NCBI GenBank assembly: GCA_040904625.1
Contig: JBBDTC010000131.1
Coordinates: 1-37,576 of the forward strand
Source of the DNA: JACKNG01 sp040904625
GTDB lineage: Bacteria; Pseudomonadota; Gammaproteobacteria; Ga0077536
Length of the DNA stretch: 37,576 nt
Direction of reading: 5' to 3'
Shown: piece by piece, positions 16,529-26,475 of the stretch
How the letters are laid out: every line of letters begins with the position of its first letter
How positions within the stretch are numbered: the stretch's first letter is position 1
The notes under the pieces: model-generated
What the model was told of the DNA's origin: nothing
Databases searched by the model: none
Seen by the model: only the letters and a program-made list of their open reading frames with translations
Translations under genes and position numbers: made by a program

Positions 16529-17514
16529 CGTTGTTCGATCTGCGCTTGCCAGTCACCGAGCCAACGTTTGAGGGCGCTATCGAGAAATTTGCTGTAAGCA
16601 GTACAACAGGCCTCCAGCCGCTCCGCGTCGGCTGCCAGCCGTTCGACCTCGATCCAGTCATTCCAGGCCAGATAAAGCCCCCAGTCCGGACGATCGATTT
16701 CACAGTTGGGCAGGCGATAGTGAAAAGTGGGCCGGGCCTTGATCAAGGGGTCCGTGGTGACCCTGCGTACCCGCGTTTCGTCCAGGTGCAGGAACAACGG
16801 CAGCATATCCAGCGCACGGTTGCGGGTTGGATTGTCACGGAGGTAATCGTCGATCAGTGCGGCTTTATCGGGTGCGTAATCCGGGTCGACGACCTTGCGC
16901 ACGTAGGCTCTTGGAAACGGGTCGATGTAGGTCGTCAGGCGGCGCGTGAAATTAATTTCCGCGCGTGCCACCAACCAGTCATAGAGGCACAGAAACGCTT
17001 GCAGGTAAGCCGCCAGTACCGCCGGTGCCTCGCTCGGGATTTCGGGGTTGAACTGCATGCCGAAAGCGTTGACCAGGCTATCCGACGTGCCTGTCGCGCC
17101 GGCCTCGCGGAGAATCGCAATAAGCCGTTCGACGTCGGGCAGGCGCTCCAGCGGCAGCGGCGGACTGACCAGTTCGAGCGGCACCAGCGGGGCGGCCAGC
17201 CAGTTCAGAGAATCCTCCGCCGAATTGGCGAGGTCGTCGCTCCAGGTGCCACTTTCGCGCTGCTCGCGGCCGAGGCGTTTGAGCAGGTCGAAATCGAGTT
17301 CGACACCCCATTCCCCCGCTGCATCACCGATGACGGTGCGCTCGTAGCGTCCGCTCGTTTCAATCGTCGCGCCGAGGAATTCGGCGACGACCGCGGCCAG
17401 TCGGTCGAGGCTGAGTCCCGCCATCTCGAGTTCCACACCGACCCGCCGCTGCTCGCCTCGAGGGTTCTGGGTCCACGGCGGTTGACGCAGTGGAGGCGGG
17501 ACCTTCTTGGTCAC
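16513..17514 (-). CDS. Putative amidoligase (glutamine synthetase/COOH-NH2 ligase fold)
   Basis: A 333-residue protein of the putative amidoligase family. The N-terminal RRVGVELEMAGL (about 23-34) is the first-strand motif with acidic metal-binding residues (E28, E30) shared with glutamine synthetase and gamma-glutamylcysteine ligase folds. MQFNPEIP lies in the middle as a second conserved strand. Known: comparative genomics links such ligases with class I glutamine amidotransferases in predicted peptide- or cell-wall-modifying systems, and their reactions are largely untested. Here an amidotransferase gene overlaps its 3' end. Inferred: it forms an amide bond between a carboxylate and an amine; substrate unknown. 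The ATG at 17514 gives the expected Pro-rich short leader before the fold. The 127 bp before it show no clear promoter. Confidence 0.85.
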   Translation of the reverse strand: MTKKVPPPLRQPPWTQNPRGEQRRVGVELEMAGLSLDRLAAVVAEFLGATIETSGRYERTVIGDAAGEWGVELDFDLLKRLGREQRESGTWSDDLANSAEDSLNWLAAPLVPLELVSPPLPLERLPDVERLIAILREAGATGTSDSLVNAFGMQFNPEIPSEAPAVLAAYLQAFLCLYDWLVARAEINFTRRLTTYIDPFPRAYVRKVVDPDYAPDKAALIDDYLRDNPTRNRALDMLPLFLHLDETRVRRVTTDPLIKARPTFHYRLPNCEIDRPDWGLYLAWNDWIEVERLAADAERLEACCTAYSKFLDSALKRWLGDWQAQIEQRWLAP

Positions 17515-17641
17515 GAACAGACTCCTGTAGGTGTTGAATCGAATTTGCCAGGCAATCCCGTCGGCACCGCTCGTGCACCGGCGGACTGCAGAGAGATCGG
17601 CCCGTAAGGACCCGGGGCGGCGGTGAGGCTGCCGGCGCCGT

Positions 17642-18145
17642 TCAGTCGGCCGGCTTCACCGTGAATCCCGCGTGCTCGACCAGGCGATCGGCCTCGCCGC
17701 CCGGTACCCAGATCACGACCGCCTTGACCGGCACTGCGGACATGACGGTATGACGCACGCTGTCACCTGGTTTGACAAAGCCGAGCATGCCGGGTTCGAG
17801 GCGATGCATCGTGCCATTGACTTCGTGGCCGAGTACGCCGTCGACGACGTAGAACAGTTCCAGACTGCCGTGGCTATGGGCGGCGCCTTCGCCATACTCG
17901 ACCGGCAGATTGAGCTCGCCTACTTCGATGTCGTCGCGCGCTAGATTGCTGGCGTCGGCGAGCATGCGAATGGTCACGCCGCCGAGAGCGAGCTCGCGGG
18001 TGCCGTGGCTCGCCGCAGCGTAGTCTGGCGGCTTAGTGGCATCGGCCGGTGTGTGGTCGTCACCGTGCGCAAACAGACTTGCCGGCAGCGCCCACGCATG
18101 CGCCAGGATGATCAGGAGCGAGAGCCGTGGAAATCGAAGATTCAT
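17642..18145 (-). CDS. Exported cupin-domain protein
   Basis: A 167-residue protein starting at ATG 18145, which follows a gaggtgac ribosome binding site and opens a signal peptide (MNLRFPRLSLLIILAHAWALPASLFA). The rest is one cupin barrel: AHSHGSLELFYV gives two histidines and a glutamate of the usual metal site, and GDSVRH supplies the third histidine. It is probably a periplasmic metal-binding cupin, either an enzyme or a binding protein. A longer in-frame extension upstream is rejected because it overlaps the hydrolase gene on the same strand. The gene follows the hydrolase by only four bases, so they are probably one transcription unit. Substrate cannot be inferred. Confidence 0.85.
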   Translation of the reverse strand: MNLRFPRLSLLIILAHAWALPASLFAHGDDHTPADATKPPDYAAASHGTRELALGGVTIRMLADASNLARDDIEVGELNLPVEYGEGAAHSHGSLELFYVVDGVLGHEVNGTMHRLEPGMLGFVKPGDSVRHTVMSAVPVKAVVIWVPGGEADRLVEHAGFTVKPAD

Positions 18146-18149
18146 GCTG

Positions 18150-18887
18150 TCACCTCGATGGGGTTGTGTTCCAGATTCCTTCGAGCCAGGGCGCGACGGC
18201 CGCGAGCGCGGTGCGGAAACCTTGAATGTCGTAATGCCCCTGCGCCGGCACGCTCGCGAATTCGATGACCTGGCCGGCGCTGCGACGCTCGGCGACCAGG
18301 GCCTCGAAGCGCTCGAAAGCGAAGATTTCATCGTTCGGTGCGGCCAGTGTATAGACGGGCGCGGCGGTCGTCACCGTGCCGGCCGGTAGTCCGGCCACCG
18401 GCACGGCGGCGGAAAAACACTCGGGGTAGTGTTCGAGCAGATACCAGCTGCCGATCGCTCCCATGCTATAGCCGGCGATGACGATCCGATCCCGGTCGAC
18501 AGGGTAGTACGCCGTAATCGCATCGAGCAGGCGCATCACGAACGCTTCATTGGCAACATCCGTCCATTGGCCGCCTGTCGACTCGGGTGCGAGGTAAATG
18601 GCGGCCAGGCCGGCCAGGGCCGGTCGGAACAACTGTTCGACCAGCGGTCGACCATAGTAGCGGGTAGGGTGGCCACCATAATGGAGCACGACGATCAACG
18701 GGTGGGTGCCGGCGTCATCGAGCGTGTCGGGCAGCGCCAGCGTGAAGCGTGCACGGGCGCCATTGTCCAGACGGGTTTCGATATCGTGTACACCGGACGT
18801 CCGTGGCGGCGCTGTGGCCGCGGCGCCGTCGACGTTGAGTTGAGGGTGGGTGAGCAAGGCCATCAGTACAAATGCGATCCGCAGCAT
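18150..18887 (-). CDS. Exported alpha/beta hydrolase (esterase/depolymerase-like)
   Basis: A 245-residue alpha/beta hydrolase with an N-terminal signal-like segment (MLRIAFVLMALLTHPQL). The nucleophile elbow GYSMGA carries Ser141, and candidates for the rest of the triad are Asp186 in APNDEIF and His218 in QGHYDI. The oxyanion region LIVVLHYGG (64-72) resembles the polyhydroxybutyrate depolymerase and dienelactone or phospholipase-carboxylesterase group. It is therefore probably a periplasmic esterase; the polymer or ester is not known. It directly precedes the cupin gene, and the first bases of the plus-strand phosphatase operon lie about 130 bp beyond its start, leaving room for divergent promoters. 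Confidence 0.85.
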   Translation of the reverse strand: MLRIAFVLMALLTHPQLNVDGAAATAPPRTSGVHDIETRLDNGARARFTLALPDTLDDAGTHPLIVVLHYGGHPTRYYGRPLVEQLFRPALAGLAAIYLAPESTGGQWTDVANEAFVMRLLDAITAYYPVDRDRIVIAGYSMGAIGSWYLLEHYPECFSAAVPVAGLPAGTVTTAAPVYTLAAPNDEIFAFERFEALVAERRSAGQVIEFASVPAQGHYDIQGFRTALAAVAPWLEGIWNTTPSR

Positions 18888-19017
18888 GGTGAGGCGGCGC
18901 GGTTATGGTACGTCGTCAGTTGTCACCAGTGTAACCGGCGTCGCAAACGGCGGGCATGACGCGAACTCGCGCATTACGGTATTCTGCGACGCCTTCAGCG
19001 GGGTCATGGGGAGCATG

Positions 19018-20049
19018 ATGGATCCGGTTACGACGGTCACGGTAACACGCCTGCCTGGCGGCGCATTCGAGCTCACCTGGGACGACGTCGTCGGTCGCGC
19101 TCCGATTGCGGTGCGCGCGGCGCTCGATGTCGACTCTCTGGCCACGGCGCCGATCGTCGCTGCGGCAGACGGTCGGGTCGAAGTCGCTCAGCTGGCGCCG
19201 GGCGCGCGGCACTACTTCCTGCTCGAACCCGCTGCCGGTGGTGAGCCGCTGGTCGTCGCCGAACGCGCCGTGACGCTCGCTGGCGGCGTCAATTTCCGCG
19301 ATGTCGGCGGTTATCGTAGCGAGGATGGGCGCCGAATACGCTGGGGACGCTTGTTTCGTTCGGGACACATGGCCAATTTTACTGCCGGCGACAAGAACAC
19401 TTTCGCCGCCCTCGGGATCCGCACGGTGTGTGATTTTCGCCTCGCCGAGGAGCGCGCCGCGGAATCGAGTGAGCTGCCTGGCCCCCCGCAGCTGCACGTG
19501 CTCGGTATCGAACCCGGTCTGGGTGACAAGTTCTTCTTCCATCGCCTGTTCGAGCGGACCGACGATCCGCGCGAACTGATGGACGCCATGCGCGCCATGC
19601 TGGTATCGCTGGTGCGGGGAGTCGCTTCGCGCTACGGCCGGCTGTTCGAAGTACTGCTCGAGGATCCGCCGGGCGCGGTACTCATGAACTGCTCGGCCGG
19701 CAAGGAGCGCACCGGCATCGGCGTTGCGCTGGTCCTCTCGGCGCTCGGCGTGCCGCGCGAAACCATCCTGTATGATTTTATGCTGTCGGGAACCTACTTT
19801 CCGGCCGAAGCGGAGGTGCCGCGCGTACTCGAGAAATACGGCGTCAAGCGTCGCGGAGCAGCGGGCCGCGCGCTGATCATGCCGCTGCTCGAAACCCATG
19901 CCGAGTTCCTCGAGGCCGCGTTTGCGGCAATCGACGAGGATTTCGGCTCCAGCGCGGCGTTTCTCGCGCATCATTTCGGTTTGGGGCCGGCCGAGCGCGC
20001 ACGGCTTCGAGACATCTACACCGTTCGCGGGGAGGACTTGATCACATGA
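19018..20049 (+). CDS. Tyrosine-protein phosphatase (DSP-like, PF13350 type)
   Basis: About 343 residues from ATG 19018; alternative starts at 19006 and 19015 are possible, and an open frame extends further upstream without support. The first 85 residues look like a beta-rich fibronectin-like domain (VTVTRLPGGAFELTW). The phosphatase domain begins at GGVNFRDVGGY (89-99) and contains the CX5R signature CSAGKERTG with Cys225 and Arg231. Known: this family removes phosphate from tyrosine or other phosphoesters through a cysteinyl-phosphate intermediate. Its stop codon overlaps the start of the next gene by four bases (ATGA). That coupling with a phosphohistidine-domain protein suggests a linked phosphorylated intermediate rather than a general signalling role, which is an inference. 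Confidence 0.88.
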   Translation: MDPVTTVTVTRLPGGAFELTWDDVVGRAPIAVRAALDVDSLATAPIVAAADGRVEVAQLAPGARHYFLLEPAAGGEPLVVAERAVTLAGGVNFRDVGGYRSEDGRRIRWGRLFRSGHMANFTAGDKNTFAALGIRTVCDFRLAEERAAESSELPGPPQLHVLGIEPGLGDKFFFHRLFERTDDPRELMDAMRAMLVSLVRGVASRYGRLFEVLLEDPPGAVLMNCSAGKERTGIGVALVLSALGVPRETILYDFMLSGTYFPAEAEVPRVLEKYGVKRRGAAGRALIMPLLETHAEFLEAAFAAIDEDFGSSAAFLAHHFGLGPAERARLRDIYTVRGEDLIT

Positions 20050-20783
20050 GCAGGCTCTATGTCGACACCGACAAATATGGCTACCAGTCGGATTTTCCCA
20101 TCGTCGAGGCCTATAACGCGGCGGTCAAAGATCTCGTCCGCAACGCGTTTGCGAAATCCGGATTGGCGTGGAAGGATTTCGTCTTCGGGCCGGAATACGA
20201 GGTCATCACCAAAGAGGCCATGACCGCCATCGAAGCCCGTCTGCTCGATTACGGCTACCGCTTCGAGCCGTCCGCGATGTCGTCGTCGCGCGAGCGGCCC
20301 GAAGCGTACAAGGATTCCGGGCTGTATGTGGAGAACTTCAGTTTCGAACATCCGCAGGCCCCGATCGCGGAGCCCGATGCCGATGGCCGCGAGCTGCGCG
20401 GAGCCGGCGACAACGTCGTCGCGCACAAGAAGAACCTGATCGGCACCGCGCGCTACGTCCGGACCATCGACAAAGTGCTCGAATGTCTCTCCGGAGGCGT
20501 TCCGGACGGCACCATCATGATTGTCGACGACTCCGGCGGTACCTTGACGGCGCCCGTGCTCGAGAAGTTCGCCGGCGTGCTTTGTGCCGGCGGCACCACG
20601 CGCTCACACCTCGCTATCCTGACCCGCGAATACAACATACCCTGCCTCATGAACGTGCGCCTGGCCGGTATCAAGGATGGTGAGCGCATCGAGGTCGAGT
20701 TTTCCGCCCGCGCCAAGATTGCCGAGGATTACGAAAGCGGCCGTGACGTCTCCGCGCGCGTATGGCGTCTGCAGCCGGCCTGA
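20046..20783 (+). CDS. Stand-alone PEP-utiliser mobile (phosphohistidine) domain protein
   Basis: A 245-residue protein whose C-terminal half (about 133-220) is the swivelling phosphohistidine domain of PEP synthase and pyruvate phosphate dikinase. GGTTRSHLAILTREYNIPC (182-200) matches the consensus GGxTSHAAIVARELGIP, so His188 is the expected phosphorylated residue. The N-terminal half is not recognised. Known: in PEP synthase, PPDK and rifampicin phosphotransferase this domain moves a phosphate between an ATP-grasp site and an acceptor site, and in phenylphosphate synthase these parts sit on separate chains. Here no ATP-grasp or PEP-binding domain is attached or nearby. The ATG overlaps the phosphatase stop codon. 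The next gene begins 36 bp downstream after a ggggaag ribosome binding site. Confidence 0.85.
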   Translation: MSRLYVDTDKYGYQSDFPIVEAYNAAVKDLVRNAFAKSGLAWKDFVFGPEYEVITKEAMTAIEARLLDYGYRFEPSAMSSSRERPEAYKDSGLYVENFSFEHPQAPIAEPDADGRELRGAGDNVVAHKKNLIGTARYVRTIDKVLECLSGGVPDGTIMIVDDSGGTLTAPVLEKFAGVLCAGGTTRSHLAILTREYNIPCLMNVRLAGIKDGERIEVEFSARAKIAEDYESGRDVSARVWRLQPA

Positions 20784-20819
20784 GCCGGCCACCGTATCCA
20801 GTTCCCGGGGAAGTCCGAC

Positions 20820-22370
20820 ATGTCCGACATCAAATTGACCTATGCCCAACTGCTCGAGACCAATAATCTGATTCAACAGAATGCCGACGAGACTTACTGG
20901 CTGTGCGCGATGCGCACCGTGCAGGAATCGAAAATCTTCCCGGTCTCGGCCTACATCCTGTTTTCGTATCTGAACTGCTTCTATCGCTACCCGAGTCTGC
21001 TGCGGAAGATCGAGGCCAGCATGTCGGCCGAGGAGATTGGCGACCGTGCGCGTCATTCGGGCATCAAGATAGTCGCCTGGACCATTCCCTGTTTCTATCT
21101 GCTCGGCCGGGAGATGCTCATCAACTGGGGTGTCATCAAACCGACCGATGCCGTGCTGGATGTCGCCTATGTGCTCGACTTCTGGAAGCGCTTTCAACTC
21201 TCCTGGCACCGCAACGACGGCAACATCACCAACCGCCAGGCCGATCACCGCGGCCAGATCTTCCCGGAACAGAAACTGCAGGTTTTTCACGCCGATGCCT
21301 TCGAGTGCCGCGAGGGCGACCCGCTGCATACCGCCGCCCAGGCCTTCATGGCTACGATCGCACAGTACGGTTTCCTCGTTTCCTGCGAGAGCCGCTTGAC
21401 CATCCACAATCATGGGCCGTACAAGATTGGGGACAGGCGCGAAATGCTGGTGCGTGATTTTCGCGAACTCGCCGAGTACGACTACCCGTGGCTGGACGGC
21501 GTCGGCCGGGACATCCCCTACAACAACCTGACGGTGGCGATGATCCTCGAAGACTGCCATGTCACGCTGCTCGACGACTGGGGCTCGTTCGACTCCGAGC
21601 CGGAAATGCGCGCCGAGCACATGGTCGCCGTCGGCCTTTACTCCGCGGACAACCTCTCCGAGGGCCATATGCCGGTCGGCATGTCGAGCAAGGAGGAGCT
21701 GACCCGGACGTTCGAGGAACTGACGGTCCTGATCAAGGACGCGACCGGTAAGCTGTGGGAAGAAATGGCTGGCTGGACGCGCGATCAGCAACTCGATGCC
21801 GGCGCGCTGGTCTACTTCGGCGTCGGCAAGGAGTTTGCCCACATCGCCGGCGTTTATGACCAGGATGACTGGCTCACGATCGACGAACGCGCCGAACGCT
21901 TCCGCCCCTTGTTGAATGACGAATATGGCAATCTGTTTCTCGGTGAGCTGGTCGGTTATATCTCCTGCCCGAGTCAGCGCATGGATGAATACACCATGAT
22001 GATGCACACGGGGCTGCCGCGCCGGGCCTTGTCCTACTTTCCCTATTCGATGCTCAACGATGGCGACTATACCGCCGCGGTCGACGGCATGCGCCCTGGT
22101 GTGACCAATCTGCCGGCGAAGAACGACCGTTACCGTACCTCGCAAGGCGTGCTGATCGAGGCCGAATACAATCGCCGCAGCCGCGAGTTCGTACCCAAGG
22201 CCTGTCAGGAACCCTATCGCTTCCTGTGTCGCGACTGGATCAAGTATCACTACGACTCCCCGCAGGCCGATGAGTTGTATGGCTTCGAACAAGCCAACTC
22301 GCGACTCTTGCAGGGTAAGGGCGCCGGGCTTACGCGTGCGGACATCGAAGCCCTGCGCGACAAGGAATGA
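20820..22370 (+). CDS. Protein of unknown function, 516 aa, in phosphohistidine-domain operon
   Basis: I do not recognise this 516-residue protein. It has no signal peptide and is rich in aromatic and acidic residues, so it is probably a soluble cytoplasmic enzyme. One moderately hydrophobic stretch (about 80-104, VAWTIPCFYLLGREMLINWG) is too polar to be a sure membrane helix. Several His/Asp/Glu-rich segments could form an active or metal site: FQLSWHRNDGNITNRQADHRG (about 121-141, key residues H126, H139), ILEDCHVTLLDDWGSFDSEP and the C-terminal CRDWIKYHYD. It shows neither the ATP-grasp nor the PEP-binding barrel signatures. Position directly after the swivelling-domain gene, and before a small partner, suggests that it supplies the catalytic or acceptor subunit of the same complex. 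The function is otherwise open. Confidence 0.85.
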   Translation: MSDIKLTYAQLLETNNLIQQNADETYWLCAMRTVQESKIFPVSAYILFSYLNCFYRYPSLLRKIEASMSAEEIGDRARHSGIKIVAWTIPCFYLLGREMLINWGVIKPTDAVLDVAYVLDFWKRFQLSWHRNDGNITNRQADHRGQIFPEQKLQVFHADAFECREGDPLHTAAQAFMATIAQYGFLVSCESRLTIHNHGPYKIGDRREMLVRDFRELAEYDYPWLDGVGRDIPYNNLTVAMILEDCHVTLLDDWGSFDSEPEMRAEHMVAVGLYSADNLSEGHMPVGMSSKEELTRTFEELTVLIKDATGKLWEEMAGWTRDQQLDAGALVYFGVGKEFAHIAGVYDQDDWLTIDERAERFRPLLNDEYGNLFLGELVGYISCPSQRMDEYTMMMHTGLPRRALSYFPYSMLNDGDYTAAVDGMRPGVTNLPAKNDRYRTSQGVLIEAEYNRRSREFVPKACQEPYRFLCRDWIKYHYDSPQADELYGFEQANSRLLQGKGAGLTRADIEALRDKE

Positions 22371-22380
22371 GGTGAGCAGC

Positions 22381-22986
22381 ATGACAACCACACAACACCT
22401 GCTGATGCATGCGACAGCCATCAAGAAGCATGGCGCGGCGGCCGATATCGCCGCGCTGGCCGGCGTGACACCGGAGCAGGCGGTTGCGGGCCTGAGAGCG
22501 GCGGCTGAATCCGGTAGGCTGGCCGAAGTCGACGGTAAATATATGCTGACCCCGGCCGGGCAGATGATCGTGGGCGCCGAGTATTCGCGTTTCTGCGGTG
22601 ACTTGCGTGAGGATGCCGCGTTCGTGCAGGCTTACGAGCGTTTCGAGATCGTCAATCGGGATTTGAAGCAGTTGATAACGCGCTGGCAGACGCTCGAAAT
22701 CGGCGGCAAGACGGTAGCCAATGACCACAGCGACGCCGAATACGACGACCGTGTGATCAGTCAGCTGGGCGATTTGCACGAACGCTTCGAGCCCATCCTC
22801 GACGCCATGATCAAGGCGCTGCCGCGCCTGCGTGTGTACAAGGACAAGCTCGAGCACGCGTTGGAGAAGGCCGAGGACGGCGCGCCCGAATGGGTCAGTG
22901 ACGCACGTACCGACAGTTACCACACGGTATGGTTCGAACTTCATGAAGACCTGCTGCGAGTGCTAGGCCGCACGCGCGACGAATAA
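22381..22986 (+). CDS. Unknown 201-aa protein with winged-helix-like N-terminus
   Basis: A 201-residue protein from ATG 22381, preceded by gaggtgag. The first 65 residues (AALAGVTPEQAVAGLRAA, then ESGRLAEVDGKYMLTPAG) look like a winged-helix or MarR-like helix-turn-helix with a beta wing. The remaining 135 residues are predicted helical and acidic, with conserved-looking HERFEPILDAM and SYHTVWFELHEDLLRVLG. It starts 10 bp after the stop of the 516-aa gene. It may be a small subunit or an adaptor of the same complex or, less likely, a regulator. The winged-helix fold is also used for protein contacts, so DNA binding is not assumed. No family name can be given. Confidence 0.82.
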   Translation: MTTTQHLLMHATAIKKHGAAADIAALAGVTPEQAVAGLRAAAESGRLAEVDGKYMLTPAGQMIVGAEYSRFCGDLREDAAFVQAYERFEIVNRDLKQLITRWQTLEIGGKTVANDHSDAEYDDRVISQLGDLHERFEPILDAMIKALPRLRVYKDKLEHALEKAEDGAPEWVSDARTDSYHTVWFELHEDLLRVLGRTRDE

Positions 22987-23013
22987 TCCCGGATTAACTC
23001 GAGGAAAGCGTTG

Positions 23014-23796
23014 ATGGGGCGACTGCAGGGCAAGATTGCCATGATCACGGGCGCGGGCACGGGCATAGGCCGCGCCTGCATGGTGCTGTTCGCACGCGAA
23101 GGCGCCACGGTCTACGGGGTGTCACGCACCCAGGCCAATCTAGACCAGACGCTGGCACTGGTCGAGGACGCCGGCGGCACCGGCAGCGTGTTCTCGGCCG
23201 ATCTGGCCGACCCCGTCACCGCCGAAGGCGCGGTCGACGAATGTGTCCGGCGCTACGGGCGCATCGACATCGCGCTCAATGCGGCCGGCGTCGGTTACAA
23301 CCTGCGCGAGACCAGTATCGGTTCGATGGATCCCATCGACACCACACCTGTCGACAAATGGCGCGAGGTCATGGCGCTGAATCTCGACAGCCTGTTCTAC
23401 GTGACCCGTATCGTGCTCAAGTACATGAAGCAGCGCAAGCAGGGTTCGATCGTCAATATTGCCAGCATTTTCGGGCTCGGCGGTGCGCCCGATGCACATA
23501 CCTATACCGCGACCAAGGGCGCGATCATCAACCTGACGCGTTCGATGTCGGTGGCCTATGTCGACGACAATATCCGCTGCAATGTGGTCGCACCGGGTTT
23601 CGTCGAGACGCGTATGGTCGAGAGCGTGATCCCGATGTTGTTCTCGCCCGAGAATCCCAAGCTCATCTCGCCCATGGGGCGCCCGGCGACTTGCGAGGAA
23701 GTCGCCTACGCATCGCTGTTCCTGGCCTCGGACGAAGCCTCTTACTGCACCGGCACGGTACTCTGCGTCGACGGAGGGTCGACCGCACGGGCGTGA
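23014..23796 (+). CDS. SDR family oxidoreductase, last gene of the phosphohistidine-domain operon
   Basis: A 260-residue classical SDR. TGAGTGIGRA is the cofactor loop, NAAGVGYN the NNAG-type strand, NIASIFG contains the catalytic Ser region and YTATKGAI the YxxxK pair. The C-terminal VDGGSTARA ending is standard. The start at ATG 23014 follows gaggaaag and comes 27 bp after the preceding stop, so it reads as part of the same operon as the phosphatase, swivelling-domain protein and two unknown proteins. This suggests the operon processes an alcohol or carbonyl substrate, perhaps after activation by phosphorylation. It belongs to a different SDR branch from the copy at 4732-5514. Substrate unknown. 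Confidence 0.92.
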   Translation: MGRLQGKIAMITGAGTGIGRACMVLFAREGATVYGVSRTQANLDQTLALVEDAGGTGSVFSADLADPVTAEGAVDECVRRYGRIDIALNAAGVGYNLRETSIGSMDPIDTTPVDKWREVMALNLDSLFYVTRIVLKYMKQRKQGSIVNIASIFGLGGAPDAHTYTATKGAIINLTRSMSVAYVDDNIRCNVVAPGFVETRMVESVIPMLFSPENPKLISPMGRPATCEEVAYASLFLASDEASYCTGTVLCVDGGSTARA

Positions 23797-23808
23797 ATCC
23801 CGTTCTTC

Positions 23809-23833
23809 GCGTCGGGCCCTAAGGGTCCGACGC
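23809..23833. terminator. Possible stem-loop after the SDR gene
   Basis: gcgtcgggccc (23809-23819) and gggtccgacgc (23823-23833) can pair over 11 bases with one G-T wobble and a loop of three. It lies 12 bp after the SDR stop and could act as a terminator, although no T-tract follows. Its right arm is also the left end of the inverted-repeat element that follows, so the hairpin may simply be part of that element. Confidence 0.4.
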
Positions 23834-23979
23834 AAAGTAACTGGGCGATCTGGGGCGTCGAGGCGCCCGGCTGGCCCCGCGCGAGGAGGGCGAATAGTGG
23901 TTCTATTCAACTGACGAGCAACACCGCCAGACGGGATGGATCGGCGTTCCAGATAGTTCAGTAATTTTGCGTCGGACCC

Positions 23980-23983
<4 letters not shown>
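23819..23983. repeat. Inverted-repeat element between convergent operons, about 165 bp
   Basis: The ends 23819-23843 and 23959-23983 are inverted copies that match at 23 of 25 positions; the outer edge reads ctaagggtccgacgc. Between them lie smaller inverted repeats such as gaatag/ctattc. No coding frame is present and no target duplication is obvious. The length and structure suggest a MITE-like or REP-like element. The outer right end overlaps the glgP stop: the terminal TAA of glgP is the complement of 23980-23982 within the repeat. The terminal repeats share no clear similarity with those of the element at 4529-4695. It might also work as a two-way terminator between the convergent operons. 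Confidence 0.6.

Positions 23984-26462
<2,479 letters not shown>

Positions 26463-26475
<13 letters not shown>

Noticed and set aside
20604..22424. Minus-strand open frame (606 codons) opposite the 516-aa gene
   Set aside because: The plus-strand frame has operon spacing, ribosome binding sites and normal protein composition, while the antisense product is rich in repeated Gln/Val/Asp/Gly patterns typical of shadows.
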